Source: Rhizobium sp. Pop5 | Lineage (GTDB): Bacteria; Pseudomonadota; Alphaproteobacteria; Rhizobiales; Rhizobiaceae | Assembly (NCBI RefSeq): GCF_024721175.1 | Contig: NZ_CP099399.1 | Location: forward strand, 1,178,001-1,242,000 | Direction: 5' to 3' | Length of the DNA: 64,000 nucleotides | Part shown: piece after piece, positions 7,975 to 17,488 of the stretch | Layout: each line of letters starts with the position of its first letter | Position numbering within the stretch: position 1 is the stretch's first letter | Translations under genes and position numbers: made by a program | The notes under the pieces: model-generated | The model's input: only the letters and a program-made list of their open reading frames with translations | Told to the model about the DNA's origin: nothing | Databases searched by the model: none

Positions 7975-8997
7975 ATGCTCACCAAGACACTCCTTTCGGC
8001 CTGCCTCGGCGCGGGTCTGGTTGCCGCGCTGGCAGTTTCGGCGTCCGCCGCCGACATCACCGGCGCCGGCTCCACCTTCGTCTATCCGGTCCTCTCCAAG
8101 TGGTCTGCGGACTACAACAAGCAGACCGGCGACAAGCTGAACTATCAGTCGATCGGCTCGGGCGGCGGTATCGCTCAGATCAAGGCTGCAACGGTTGACT
8201 TCGGCGCGTCCGACAAGCCGCTCGAGCCGAAGGAGCTGTCCGACGGCGGCTTCGGCCAGTTCCCGCTCGTTGTCGGCGGCATCGTGCCCGTCATCAACGT
8301 CAAGGGCATCAAGTCGGGCGAGCTGAAGTTCACCGGTAAGGTTCTCGCCGACATCTACCTCGGCAATGTCACCAAGTGGAACGACAAGGCCATCGCCGAT
8401 CTGAACCCGGGCTTGAAGCTGCCCGACAGCCAGATCGCCGTCGTTCACCGTTCGGACGGTTCGGGCACCTCCTTCAACTGGACGAACTACTTCTCCAAGG
8501 TCAACGAGGACTGGAAGAGCAAGGTCGGTGAGGGCACCGCCGTCAACTGGCCGGTCGGCATCGGCGGCAAGGGCAACGAAGGCGTTGCCGCTTACGTCAC
8601 CCGCGTCAAGGATTCGATCGGCTACGTCGAATATGCCTACGCCCTGCAGAACAAACTGCCTTACGCTCTGATCCAGAACGCGGCCGGTCAGTACCCGAAG
8701 CCGAGCGCCGAAAGCTTCTCGGCTGCCGCTGCGAGCGCCGAATGGACCAAGGCTCAGGACTTCTACCTGATCATGACCAACGCTCCGGGCGAAAAGGCCT
8801 GGCCGGTGACCGCCACGACCTGGGCGATCATGTATAAGGACCCGAAGGACGCGGCACGCTCCAAGGCTGCCTTCGCCTTCTTCAAGTGGGCCCTCGAAAA
8901 CGGCCAGAAGGAAGCTTCCTCCCTCGATTACGTTCCGCTTCCGGAGACCCTGGTGAAGCAGATCGAGGACTACTGGACGGCTTCCTTCAAGGGCTGA
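7975..8997 (+). CDS. pstS: Phosphate ABC transporter, periplasmic phosphate-binding protein
   Basis: This 340-residue protein starts with a clear signal peptide (MLTKTLLSACLGAGLVAALA, cleaved after ASA). The mature part begins ADITGAGSTFVYPVL, the PstS signature. It also has YQSIGSGGGIAQI, VDFGASDKPL and VVHRSDGSGTSFNWTNY, which form the phosphate pocket. It captures phosphate in the periplasm for PstCAB. The ATG at 7975 is chosen over the longer frame from 7885 because an AGGGAA lies nine bases upstream and the signal peptide then begins properly. It is the first gene of pstSCAB. Regulation by phosphate through PhoB is expected but only weakly visible. Confidence 0.96.
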   Translation: MLTKTLLSACLGAGLVAALAVSASAADITGAGSTFVYPVLSKWSADYNKQTGDKLNYQSIGSGGGIAQIKAATVDFGASDKPLEPKELSDGGFGQFPLVVGGIVPVINVKGIKSGELKFTGKVLADIYLGNVTKWNDKAIADLNPGLKLPDSQIAVVHRSDGSGTSFNWTNYFSKVNEDWKSKVGEGTAVNWPVGIGGKGNEGVAAYVTRVKDSIGYVEYAYALQNKLPYALIQNAAGQYPKPSAESFSAAAASAEWTKAQDFYLIMTNAPGEKAWPVTATTWAIMYKDPKDAARSKAAFAFFKWALENGQKEASSLDYVPLPETLVKQIEDYWTASFKG

Positions 8998-9098
8998 TCC
9001 CTGCAGGACACGCGTTCGGAGCGGGAAGCCAGGCTTTCCGCTCCGAATGCCTTTGACATTTGACTTTGATACCCCCTCAAAGCAGTCGAGCGTATAAT

Positions 9099-10076
9099 AT
9101 GAGCGAAGCATTGGCATCGCTGCCTGCCTCCGGAGCGGGCGTGAAGCGTCGCGATGGCGCGACCGGCGATCGTATTTTCTATTGGATAGTTTTGGGCTGC
9201 GGCCTGTTTGTTCTCGCAGCATTGCTTGCCGCCGCAACCTCCATGACCCTGGGCGGGCTTCAGGCGTTCCGGACCTTCGGGTTTGGCTTTCTGACCGGCA
9301 CGGAATGGGATCCGGTTGCCCAGCAGTTCGCGGGTCTCGTGCCGATCTACGGCACGCTGGTCACCTCGGCGCTTGCCATGATCATCGGCGTTCCCGTCAG
9401 TCTCGGTATTGCGGTTTTCATCACCGAAGTCGCGCCGCGCTCCATCCGCGGCCCGATCGGCGGCGCCGTCGAGCTTCTCGCCGGCATCCCTTCGATCATT
9501 TACGGCATGTGGGGTCTTTTCACCTTCGCCCCCTTCATGTCGGATTACGTTCAGCCGGTGCTGATCGACTGGCTTGGCCCGATCCCGGTGATCGGCGCGC
9601 TGTTCTCGGGCGCTCCGCTGGGCATCGGCATGCTGACGTCGGGCATCGTGCTGGCGATCATGATCATCCCCTTCATCTCCTCGGTCATGCGCGACGTCTT
9701 TCTGGTCGTTCCTGCGCAACTGAAGGAATCGGCCTATGCGCTGGGTTCGACCAAGTGGGAAGTGGTGCGTGACATCGTCATCCCGCACACGCGCACCGCT
9801 GTCGTCGGCGGCATCTTCCTCGGGCTCGGCCGCGCGCTTGGAGAGACCATGGCGGTGACCTTCGTCCTCGGCAACACCCATAATATCGCCGTGTCGCTGA
9901 TGGAGCCGGGCACCTCGATCGCCGCGACGCTCGCCAACGAGTTTGCCGAGGCCTCGGACGATCTCTACAGATCGTCGCTCTCCGCGCTTGGCCTCATTCT
10001 TTTCGTCGTGACCTTCATCGTTCTGGCCGCCGCCAAGCTCATGCTGGTGCGCATGGCAAAACAGAGGGGAGAGTAA
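9099..10076 (+). CDS. pstC: Phosphate ABC transporter permease PstC
   Basis: A 325-residue inner-membrane permease with about six membrane helices. The first hydrophobic segment is YWIVLGCGLFVLAALLAA. The family blocks are FGFLTGTEWDPV, LVPIYGTLVTSALAMIIGV and an EAA-like loop ALGSTKWEVVRDIVIPHTRT that contacts the ATPase. It forms the membrane channel with PstA. The ATG at 9099 fits the conserved amino terminus (MSEALASLPAS). An upstream TTG at 9060 would add only unconserved residues. It lies 101 bases after pstS and three bases before pstA. Confidence 0.95.
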   Translation: MSEALASLPASGAGVKRRDGATGDRIFYWIVLGCGLFVLAALLAAATSMTLGGLQAFRTFGFGFLTGTEWDPVAQQFAGLVPIYGTLVTSALAMIIGVPVSLGIAVFITEVAPRSIRGPIGGAVELLAGIPSIIYGMWGLFTFAPFMSDYVQPVLIDWLGPIPVIGALFSGAPLGIGMLTSGIVLAIMIIPFISSVMRDVFLVVPAQLKESAYALGSTKWEVVRDIVIPHTRTAVVGGIFLGLGRALGETMAVTFVLGNTHNIAVSLMEPGTSIAATLANEFAEASDDLYRSSLSALGLILFVVTFIVLAAAKLMLVRMAKQRGE

Positions 10077-10078
10077 TC

Positions 10079-10936
10079 ATGGCCACCTATTCGGGCTCCC
10101 TCTACCGCCGCCGCCAGATCGGCAGCGCGATTGCGCTGACGCTCTGCGGTCTCGCCACCGTGCTCGGCCTGGTTTTTCTGGTCTGGATCCTCTGGACGAC
10201 GCTGATACACGGCCTGTCGGCGCTAGGCCCCAGTCTTGTCACCGAAATGACGCCGCCGCCCGGCGAAGACGGTGGCGGTCTCGCCAACGCCTTCATGGGC
10301 AGCCTGCTGATGGTCGCGCTCGCCGTCGTCATCGGCACGCCGATCGGCGTGCTCGCCGGCACCTATCTGTCGGAGTTCAGCCGCGGCAAAAAGATTGGCG
10401 AGACGATCCGCTTCGTCAACGACATCCTGCTCTCGGCGCCGTCGATCATCATCGGCCTGTTCGTCTATGAACTGGTCGTCCGGCCGACGGCGCGCTTCTC
10501 CGGCTTTGCAGGCGGCATTGCGCTTGCCTTCATCTTCCTGCCGGTCGTGGTGCGCACGACCGACGAGATGTTGCGGCTGGTTCCGGATGTGATGCGCGAG
10601 GCGGCACTTTCGCTCGGCATCCCGCGCTGGAAGGTCACGGTCAACATTCTCTACCGCGCCGCTTCCACGGGTATTCTGACCGGCATCCTGCTCGCCATTG
10701 CCCGTATCTCGGGCGAAACCGCGCCGCTCCTCTTCACGGCTCTGAACAACCAGTATTGGAGCCTGGATATGTCGCAGCCGATAGCGAACATTCCGGTCGT
10801 CATCTTCCAGTTCGCTATGAGCCCCTATGAGCAATGGCAGAATCTCGCCTGGGCCGGTGCCTTCGTGATGACCGCTGTCGTTTTGATTCTGAGCGTCGTT
10901 TCGCGCTCTGTCCTGAACCGAAAAGGCGGGAAATGA
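10079..10936 (+). CDS. pstA: Phosphate ABC transporter permease PstA
   Basis: A 285-residue permease with six predicted helices and family blocks [38 protein letters not shown] and the coupling loop [20 protein letters not shown]. It pairs with PstC to pass phosphate through the inner membrane. It starts right after pstC with GGGGAGAG upstream (AGAGGGGAGAGTAATCATGG). Its TGA overlaps the pstB start. Confidence 0.95.
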   Translation: MATYSGSLYRRRQIGSAIALTLCGLATVLGLVFLVWILWTTLIHGLSALGPSLVTEMTPPPGEDGGGLANAFMGSLLMVALAVVIGTPIGVLAGTYLSEFSRGKKIGETIRFVNDILLSAPSIIIGLFVYELVVRPTARFSGFAGGIALAFIFLPVVVRTTDEMLRLVPDVMREAALSLGIPRWKVTVNILYRAASTGILTGILLAIARISGETAPLLFTALNNQYWSLDMSQPIANIPVVIFQFAMSPYEQWQNLAWAGAFVMTAVVLILSVVSRSVLNRKGGK

Positions 10937-11745
10937 TGCTTCAGTCCTCAGATACTTTCGATGCCGTCAGCAAGTCCGAAAAGGCGAGGGCCAAAGACAA
11001 GATCACTCTCGAGAAAGTCAATTTCTACTATGGCGACGCCCACGCGATCAAAGATGTGAGCCTGAGCTTCCCCGAGCGCCAGGTCTCGGCCCTGATCGGT
11101 CCGTCGGGCTGCGGCAAGTCTACGCTGCTGCGCATCCTCAACCGCATCTACATGCTCTATCCGAAGATGCGCGCGACTGGCTCGATCAAGCTCGACGGCA
11201 AGAATATCCTTGATCCGAGTTTTTCGATGAATGAACTGCGCGCCCGTGTTGGCATGGTTTTCCAGAAGCCCGTGCCGTTTCCGATGTCGATCTATGACAA
11301 CATCGCATACGGCATTCGCCACCACGAGCGCTTGGGCAAGGCCGATATGGACGTCCGGGTCGAGCAGGCGCTGCGCCAGGCGGCTCTCTGGGATGAGGTC
11401 AAGGACAAGCTGAAGGGTAGCGGCCTCGGCCTCTCTGGCGGTCAGCAGCAGCGTCTCTGCATCGCTCGCGGCGTGGCGCTACGTCCTGAGGTTCTGCTTC
11501 TCGACGAGCCGACCTCGGCCCTCGACCCGATCTCGACCGCCAAGGTCGAAGAGCTGGTCTCGCGGCTGAAGGGCGAGTTCACCATCGTGATCGTCACGCA
11601 CAACATGCAGCAGGCAAGCCGTATCTCCGACAACACCGCCTTCATGTATTTGGGCGAGTTGATCGAATACGGCCCGACCACGGAAATCTTCCAGTCGCCG
11701 AAGGTCAAACGCACGGAAGATTACATTACGGGCCGTTACGGCTGA
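10933..11745 (+). CDS. pstB: Phosphate ABC transporter ATP-binding protein PstB
   Basis: A 270-residue ABC ATPase with Walker [11 protein letters not shown]-loop [19 protein letters not shown], signature [14 protein letters not shown] and Walker [14 protein letters not shown], followed by the switch histidine in VTHNMQQA. It powers PstCA. The start is ATG 10933 (or 10936) and overlaps the pstA stop, with GGCGGGAA upstream; the longer frame from 10834 lies inside pstA and is not used. The operon ends here at a strong terminator. phoU and phoB, which often follow pstB, are absent. Confidence 0.95.
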   Translation: MMLQSSDTFDAVSKSEKARAKDKITLEKVNFYYGDAHAIKDVSLSFPERQVSALIGPSGCGKSTLLRILNRIYMLYPKMRATGSIKLDGKNILDPSFSMNELRARVGMVFQKPVPFPMSIYDNIAYGIRHHERLGKADMDVRVEQALRQAALWDEVKDKLKGSGLGLSGGQQQRLCIARGVALRPEVLLLDEPTSALDPISTAKVEELVSRLKGEFTIVIVTHNMQQASRISDNTAFMYLGELIEYGPTTEIFQSPKVKRTEDYITGRYG

Positions 11746-11770
11746 TACGGCATTCCCTCCGCGAAAAGAA

Positions 11771-11809
11771 ACGGCCGGTGCGCTGTGAGCACACCGGCCG
11801 TTTTCGTTT
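11771..11809. terminator. Bidirectional rho-independent terminator
   Basis: ACGGCCGGTG at 11771-11780 pairs with CACCGGCCGT at 11792-11801. TTTTCGTTT follows on the plus strand, and a matching A-rich run (GAAAAGAA) precedes the stem for the minus strand. It separates the convergent pstB and cytochrome P450 genes. Confidence 0.85.
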
Positions 11810-11829
11810 GCAGGTGCTGATGTGGCGGC

Positions 11830-13074
11830 CTACCAGACGAGATCCAGGCGATCGAGGCCGTGGAAGTGATAGACGTCCTTGACGATGGGCGTCTTGGCAA
11901 GCTTGAGACTCGGCAGGCGCTGGAACAGGATCGGCAGCACGACGTTGAGCTCCAGCCGTGCCAGCGGTGCGCCGATGCAGAAATGGATGCCGGCGCCGAA
12001 GGAGAGGTTGGGTGCTTCGTTGCGGTCGGGCTTGAAGGTCAGGGGATCGCTGAATTTCGCCGGATCGAGATTGGCGGCGGCGAGGATCATGCTCACCTTG
12101 TCGCCACGCTTGAACTCCACACCGTCGATCTCTGCAGGTTCTAATGCCCAGCGCTGGAAGATGTGGACGGGCGCGCAGATACGCAGGGACTCCTCGACGG
12201 TGCGTTCCGTTGCGGTTTCGTCGCCGAAAAGCTCAGCCGGATCGTAGCCGCTATCCAGAATGATGCGCACCGAATTGCCGATCTGGTGGACTGTCGCTTC
12301 ATGGCCGGCATTGAGCAGCACGATGGTCGTTGAAACCAGCTCGTCTTCCGTCAGGTACTGGCCCTTGTGCTCGGTATGGATCATATGCGTCAGCAGGTCG
12401 TCGCGCGGTTCGGCCCGGCGCTCGGCAATGACGGTCTTCACATAATCGGAAAATTCCCGTGCCGCCTGCTCGGCCGCATCTTCGTCCGCGCGGGTGCGCC
12501 CGAACATGTACATGCGCACATAGGCATGCGACCATTTCAGCAGCTGCGGTCCCATTTCTTCTGGAATGCCGATCATGCGTGCGATCATCGTCACCGGGAT
12601 GATATCGGCAAAGGCCGAAAGAAGCTCGACTTCGCCCTTGTCGGCAAAGGCGTTGATCAGCCTGTTGGCAAGGTCTTCGATTTCCGGCTTCATCTTCTCG
12701 ACATGGCGCGAGACGAAGGCGCGGTTGACGAGGGTGCGCAGCCTCGTGTGTTCCGGCGGCTCCAACTCGAGCAGCGAATAGCGCTCGGCAAGATCGAAGG
12801 CGGCGATATGCGGCTCGGGTTCGGCAAGGCCAAGTTCCTCGCGGCTGGCAATATGCAGGATCTGCCGGCCGAAGCGCCGGTCGCGCAGCAGCCCGTTTAC
12901 ATGATCGTAGCCGGTCACGAACCACTGCTTCTGCTGCTCCCAATAGAAGGTGGGGCAATGGGCATGGAGCGCGGCATAGACCGCGTTCGGGTTGCCGTAG
13001 AAGGCCGGGTCGCTGCCGTCGAGCGACACATGGCGGGTTACGGGATCAATCTTGAGGAAGGGCGGTATCGTCAT
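11830..13074 (-). CDS. Cytochrome P450
   Basis: A 414-residue soluble bacterial P450 monooxygenase. It shows the I-helix LLNAGHEATVHQ (oxygen-binding AGxE-T), the K-helix EESLR (ExxR), and the haem loop FGAGIHFCIGAPLARLE with the thiolate cysteine at about residue 366. Length is normal for the family. It needs an external ferredoxin or other electron donor, none of which is encoded next to it, and the substrate is unknown. It is transcribed against pstB and shares the terminator. Upstream lies a 142-base gap before the GGDEF gene, which is on the same strand but has its own stop. Confidence 0.95.
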   Translation of the reverse strand: MTIPPFLKIDPVTRHVSLDGSDPAFYGNPNAVYAALHAHCPTFYWEQQKQWFVTGYDHVNGLLRDRRFGRQILHIASREELGLAEPEPHIAAFDLAERYSLLELEPPEHTRLRTLVNRAFVSRHVEKMKPEIEDLANRLINAFADKGEVELLSAFADIIPVTMIARMIGIPEEMGPQLLKWSHAYVRMYMFGRTRADEDAAEQAAREFSDYVKTVIAERRAEPRDDLLTHMIHTEHKGQYLTEDELVSTTIVLLNAGHEATVHQIGNSVRIILDSGYDPAELFGDETATERTVEESLRICAPVHIFQRWALEPAEIDGVEFKRGDKVSMILAAANLDPAKFSDPLTFKPDRNEAPNLSFGAGIHFCIGAPLARLELNVVLPILFQRLPSLKLAKTPIVKDVYHFHGLDRLDLVW

Positions 13075-13216
13075 GTCCCGAGGCTTAGCGGATTTGCCGG
13101 GCCTCGGAAAGATGCGGAGGAGGGAACGGTGGAACGCTCAGCATCGGGCGAGCGCTCCATCACTTTAAATTTTCCCTCTAACCCTGAGAATCGATTCCGA
13201 TTTTCGGATCGGCGTG

Positions 13217-14515
13217 TTAGCCGGCCCTCGAGAGCTGGCCCATGCGCCGCAGCGCCTCGACCTGGTCGTCGACCGTCGGCACGAGTTCGCCGGCGGTGTT
13301 GTCCGGCGTCGCTGGCGCCGGGGCTGCTGCCTCCGCTTCGCCGAAGGTGACAGTGCAGTTGCGGCCAGCACCTTTTGCCGCATAGAGCGCCCGGTCGGCG
13401 GCCGAGATCAGCTTGTCGATATTGGCTTCGATCGAGGAGGCCAGCGCGATGCCGATGCTGACCGTGACCGGAACGATCGCCTCGCCGGTGCTGACGGGAA
13501 GACGGCAGAATTCGGTGCGGATCGCTTCGGCAATCGCTTCGGCTTCCGTTTGGTCGGCGACGGCTGCGAAGGCTGCGAATTCCTCGCCGCCCATGCGGCC
13601 GAAGATGTTGTTCGGAATATACTGGCGGGCCATGCGGGCAAACGCGGTCAGCACGGCATCGCCGGACTGGTGGCCGAAGCGGTCGTTGACGCGCTTGAAA
13701 TGGTCGAGATCGAAAAGCATGACCGCGACCTGGCGCTGCTCGTTATGGGCTCTTTCCTGGATGGCGCCGAAATAGCCGAGCAAGCCGCGGCGGTTGAGCA
13801 CGCCGCTCAGCGCATCGGTCAAGGTCAGCGCGCGTAGGTGGCGTTCGGAACGCTCCATGATCAGCCGACAGGTGAAGGCAAAGGCGATGGTAAGCAGGAA
13901 GGCGCTTGCCATGGCGGAGGCGCCGGCGAGATTGGTTGCGTCGATTTCGCTCGGCAGCGTCAGCGCCATCGTCAGCGCAGAGCCGAAGCACAGGCAGCCC
14001 TGAATGACGAAGACGCCCATCAGTTTGACGCGGGTGCGCTCGCGGCGCATGTCGCCGGCGGCAACCGCCATGGCGAGTGCCGTGGCGCCTGTCGCAGAAG
14101 CGAGATTGTAGAGCACGACGCGGTTCGAATAATCATCGTTGACCCAGGGCAGGAAAACTCCGGCCAGCCAGATGACCGGCGGCAGCAGCGCCCACCATTC
14201 GATCCTCTTGCGCTCGAGCGCAAGGAAGCCCGCCACCCAGGCGCTCTGGCCGAGCAGCGCAATGGCATTGCCGGTCTCGATGGAAAGCACGCTCGGGATT
14301 TGGCCACGCAACGCGATCATCGCAAAGCCGATGCCGGTCAGCAGAAAACCGAAGCCCCAATAGAGATAGGCCTCGTTCCTGACGTTGTGACGCCAGGCGA
14401 CGAAGAGCACCAAAGCCAGCGTCATGGCCTCCGAACACCAGATGGCGAGACCCGTAGCGATATTGAACACGGCAGCAAACCCCTTGTCTGTCGGCCCGTT
14501 TCTGTTGGCTCGCAT
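13217..14515 (-). CDS. Membrane diguanylate cyclase (GGDEF)
   Basis: With the start at 14515 the protein has 432 residues. The amino-terminal half has about six to eight membrane helices (for example EAMTLALVLFVAW, WGFGFLLTGIGFAMIAL, WALLPPVIWLAGVFLPW). The carboxy-terminal GGDEF domain contains LTDALSGVLNRRG, MLFDLDHFKRVNDRFGH and the intact signature RMGGEEF. It should make cyclic di-GMP. No RxxD inhibitory site is present. A disordered tail rich in Ala and Pro ends the protein. The start is uncertain: the frame stays open to 14734, with another ATG at 14647. Confidence 0.85.
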   Translation of the reverse strand: MRANRNGPTDKGFAAVFNIATGLAIWCSEAMTLALVLFVAWRHNVRNEAYLYWGFGFLLTGIGFAMIALRGQIPSVLSIETGNAIALLGQSAWVAGFLALERKRIEWWALLPPVIWLAGVFLPWVNDDYSNRVVLYNLASATGATALAMAVAAGDMRRERTRVKLMGVFVIQGCLCFGSALTMALTLPSEIDATNLAGASAMASAFLLTIAFAFTCRLIMERSERHLRALTLTDALSGVLNRRGLLGYFGAIQERAHNEQRQVAVMLFDLDHFKRVNDRFGHQSGDAVLTAFARMARQYIPNNIFGRMGGEEFAAFAAVADQTEAEAIAEAIRTEFCRLPVSTGEAIVPVTVSIGIALASSIEANIDKLISAADRALYAAKGAGRNCTVTFGEAEAAAPAPATPDNTAGELVPTVDDQVEALRRMGQLSRAG

Positions 14516-14780
14516 CCTTGCCGAGGAAGCTCGCCACTTTCTTAATGCCGCTGCACTGCGGTATGGTTTTGTGCCGATATCTGCCGGTAGGCTTTCCGTT
14601 GGGTAAACGTGTGTGAGCACTGTCGAATGGAGTAAGGCTTTCTTCATCCTGTCATGGAGAAAAGCCGGGGGAGACCTTGCGAAGGGCTCGCCGTTAACAG
14701 GCGTTTTGAGGAAAGAGGCTACCACGAGCCGCAAGTAGAGCCGTCTTGCCCCGCCTTCTTAACGTTATCCTCATGCGTGT

Positions 14781-14810
14781 CTTGAAGAGGAGGGCAGGGA
14801 CACTCTATGT
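14781..14810 (+). promoter_or_regulatory. RpoH-type heat-shock promoter for clpP
   Basis: CTTGAA at 14781-14786 is followed after 18 bases by CTATGT at 14805-14810. This fits the rhizobial sigma-32 pattern (CTTGAA, then a CTATNT-like -10) and lies 63 bases before the clpP start. Heat-shock control of clpP is common, so the match is plausible but unproven. Confidence 0.55.
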
Positions 14811-14872
14811 AGGGATAAGACATTTTCTTTGATTCCCGGCGCCGGCCGGCGAGACGTTGACAAAGGACGCAC

Positions 14873-15502
14873 ATGAGAAACCCAGTCGATACCGCAATGG
14901 CCCTCGTGCCGATGGTCGTGGAACAGACCAATCGCGGTGAACGCTCCTATGACATCTATTCCCGCCTGTTGAAGGAACGCATCATCTTCCTGACGGGTGC
15001 CGTCGAGGATCATATGGCGACGCTCGTCTGCGCCCAGCTTCTCTTCCTCGAGGCCGAAAACCCGAAGAAGGAAATCGCGCTTTACATCAATTCGCCCGGC
15101 GGCGTCGTCACCGCAGGCATGGCGATCTACGATACGATGCAGTTCATCAAGCCCGCGGTTTCGACGCTCTGCATCGGCCAGGCCGCGTCCATGGGTTCGC
15201 TGCTGCTTGCGGCCGGCCACAAGGACATGCGCTTCGCCACCCCGAATTCCCGCATCATGGTGCATCAGCCTTCGGGCGGCTTCCAGGGCCAGGCCTCGGA
15301 CATCGAGCGCCACGCCCGTGACATCCTCAAGATGAAGCGCCGCCTGAACGAGGTCTATGTCAAGCACACCGGCCGCACCTATGAGGAAGTTGAAAAGACG
15401 CTTGATCGCGACCATTTCATGGATGCCGATGAGGCCCAGGGCTGGGGCGTGATTGACAAGGTTCTGACCTCGCGCCTCGAAATGGAAGGCGAGCAGGCCT
15501 AG
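14873..15502 (+). CDS. clpP: ATP-dependent Clp protease proteolytic subunit
   Basis: A 209-residue serine protease subunit. The catalytic Ser106 is in [11 protein letters not shown] and His131 in [10 protein letters not shown]; the aspartate of the triad lies in the [13 protein letters not shown] block. The oxyanion-hole region [12 protein letters not shown] is also present. It forms the double heptameric chamber that degrades proteins fed by ClpX or ClpA. The ATG follows AAAGGA by six bases. It is followed 302 bases later by clpX on the same strand. Confidence 0.97.
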   Translation: MRNPVDTAMALVPMVVEQTNRGERSYDIYSRLLKERIIFLTGAVEDHMATLVCAQLLFLEAENPKKEIALYINSPGGVVTAGMAIYDTMQFIKPAVSTLCIGQAASMGSLLLAAGHKDMRFATPNSRIMVHQPSGGFQGQASDIERHARDILKMKRRLNEVYVKHTGRTYEEVEKTLDRDHFMDADEAQGWGVIDKVLTSRLEMEGEQA

Positions 15503-15586
15503 TAATTAATAGGGATGGTGTTTTCCTCGCCACAGTTCTATCTCATTTGTGATCGAACAAGGCTTTCATCCGGCGACGAAGACGCT

Positions 15587-15631
15587 AATAGTAACTATTA
15601 ATGCTATGTTGAATTTTTATGACATAGCATT
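15587..15631. repeat. Two adjacent palindromes between clpP and clpX
   Basis: AATAGTAACTATT (15587-15599) is a 6+6 palindrome. Directly after it, AATGCTATGT (15600-15609) and ACATAGCATT (15622-15631) form a perfect ten-base inverted repeat with a 12-base AT-rich loop. The block is strikingly AT-rich beside the flanking genes. It could be an operator or an RNA hairpin in the clpX leader. Confidence 0.6.
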
Positions 15632-15804
15632 TGGCATTCGAAGGGGAATTCGTTGCCGCCGGAACCCGGACATGATTGATTGGGCCCGGTTCGTAGCCCC
15701 TGAAGCCCTTCTCGGCAAAGGCTCCGGAAACGGAGTGCCGCCAGGAGCTGATTGAGTGGACCGCGATTTCACCTTGAAATGCGGCGTGCTGGAAGGAAAG
15801 TGAT

Positions 15805-17082
15805 ATGAGCAAGGTCAGCGGCAGCAACGGCGGCGACAGCAAGAACACCCTCTATTGTTCGTTCTGCGGAAAGAGCCAGCACGAAGTCCGGAAACTGATT
15901 GCCGGACCGACCGTGTTCATCTGCGATGAATGCGTCGAATTGTGCATGGACATCATCCGCGAGGAGAACAAGTCCTCGATGGTCAAGTCCCGTGACGGCG
16001 TCCCCACGCCCCAGGACATCATCAAGGTCCTCGACGAATACGTCATCGGCCAGCGGCAGGCGAAGAAGATCCTGTCGGTCGCCGTTCACAACCACTACAA
16101 GCGCCTGGCACACGCCTCCAAGAACGGCGAAGTCGAGCTGGCGAAGTCGAACATCATGCTCGTCGGCCCGACCGGCTGCGGCAAGACCTATCTTGCCCAG
16201 ACGCTCGCCCGCATCATCGACGTTCCCTTCACCATGGCTGATGCGACGACGCTGACCGAGGCCGGTTACGTCGGCGAGGATGTGGAAAACATCATCCTGA
16301 AGCTCCTGCAGGCGGCGGACTACAATGTTGAGCGCGCGCAGCGCGGCATCGTCTACATCGACGAAGTCGACAAGATCTCGCGCAAGTCCGACAATCCGTC
16401 GATCACCCGTGACGTCTCGGGCGAGGGCGTGCAGCAGGCGCTCCTGAAGATCATGGAAGGCACGGTCGCTTCCGTTCCGCCGCAGGGTGGGCGCAAGCAT
16501 CCGCAGCAGGAATTCCTGCAGGTCGACACGACGAACATTCTGTTCATCTGCGGCGGCGCTTTCGCCGGCCTCGACAAGATCATCTCCGCCCGCGGCGAGA
16601 AGACCTCGATCGGCTTCGGTGCGACCGTCAAGGCCCAGGACGACCGCCGCGTCGGCGAAGTCCTGCGCGAACTGGAGCCGGAAGACCTGGTCAAGTTCGG
16701 CCTCATCCCCGAGTTCATCGGCCGTCTGCCGGTTCTGGCGACGCTTGAGGATCTTGACGAGGATGCGCTGATCCAGATCCTGTCCGAGCCGAAGAATGCA
16801 CTGATCAAGCAGTATCAGCGCCTGTTCGAGATGGAAGACGTGGAACTGACCTTCCACGAGGATGCGCTTCGCGAAATCGCCCGCAAGGCGATCGTGCGCA
16901 AGACCGGCGCCCGCGGCCTTCGCTCGATCATGGAGAAGATCCTGCTCGACACGATGTTCGAGCTGCCGACGCTGGAAGGCGTGCGCGAGGTTGTCATCTC
17001 CGAGGAAGTGGTGCGCGGTTCTGCCCGTCCGCTCTACATCTATGCCGATCGTCAGGAAGAAAAGGCCAACGCTTCCGCGTGA
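15805..17082 (+). CDS. clpX: ATP-dependent Clp protease ATP-binding subunit
   Basis: A 425-residue AAA+ unfoldase. It begins with a C4 zinc-binding domain (Cys18, Cys21, Cys40, Cys43), then has Walker A GPTGCGKT, Walker [11 protein letters not shown], a pore loop in the [13 protein letters not shown] region and sensor regions [12 protein letters not shown]. It recognises tagged substrates and threads them into ClpP. The ATG has GGAAGG/GGAAAG just upstream. It follows clpP at a distance that leaves room for its own promoter and ends at a strong terminator. Confidence 0.98.
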
Positions 17083-17110
17083 CCTTGTGACTTTCACACG
17101 ATTATTTTGA

Positions 17111-17142
17111 GGGGCTTGCCGTCGGCAAGCCCCTTTCTATTT
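17111..17142 (+). terminator. Terminator after clpX
   Basis: GGGGCTTGCC (17111-17120) pairs with GGCAAGCCCC (17124-17133), followed by TTTCTATTT. It lies 29 bases after the clpX stop and separates clpX from lon. Confidence 0.9.
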
Positions 17143-17378
17143 GAAAAACCATGCGAGGCACTGTTAGTATTTTGCGGATGGGAACCGCAATTGCCCTTGC
17201 CGATATTGCGCAAGGGGTGGTGCTTGGCAAAGATGCAGTGATTCCGTAAGCCTATTGTTGGCGTTTGTATTTTAGCCGGGTCGGAAGTGGTAAGCGCCGG
17301 TCCAGCCACGCGCTTCATAGTGTTGGCGTTCCGTTGTAACAAAGCTGTCACATCCGGGGAACGCGGGCGTTAGCGTGG

Positions 17379-17408
17379 CTTGAAAAGCGTAGTCAGAACC
17401 TCCACTTG
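17379..17408 (+). promoter_or_regulatory. Possible RpoH-type promoter for lon
   Basis: CTTGAAA at 17379-17385 is followed by CCTCCACTT at 17399-17407, a weaker match to a sigma-32 -10 element. It ends about 80 bases before the lon start. The lon gene is a heat-shock gene in many bacteria, which supports the reading. Confidence 0.4.
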
Positions 17409-17488
17409 TAGAGCCAAGTGAGAGTGCCGGCCGGTCCCAAGCGGCCGTGCAGAGAGCCCGGCAACGGGACGATGGAAAGGACAAAAGA

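Noticed and set aside
7897..9237. 446-residue frame on the minus strand across pstS
   Set aside because: Antisense to pstS and the pstC start; composition is that of a shadow frame.
15549..15755. 68-residue plus-strand frame between clpP and clpX
   Set aside because: It runs through the palindromes, has no ribosome-binding site and no protein-like pattern; read as non-coding.
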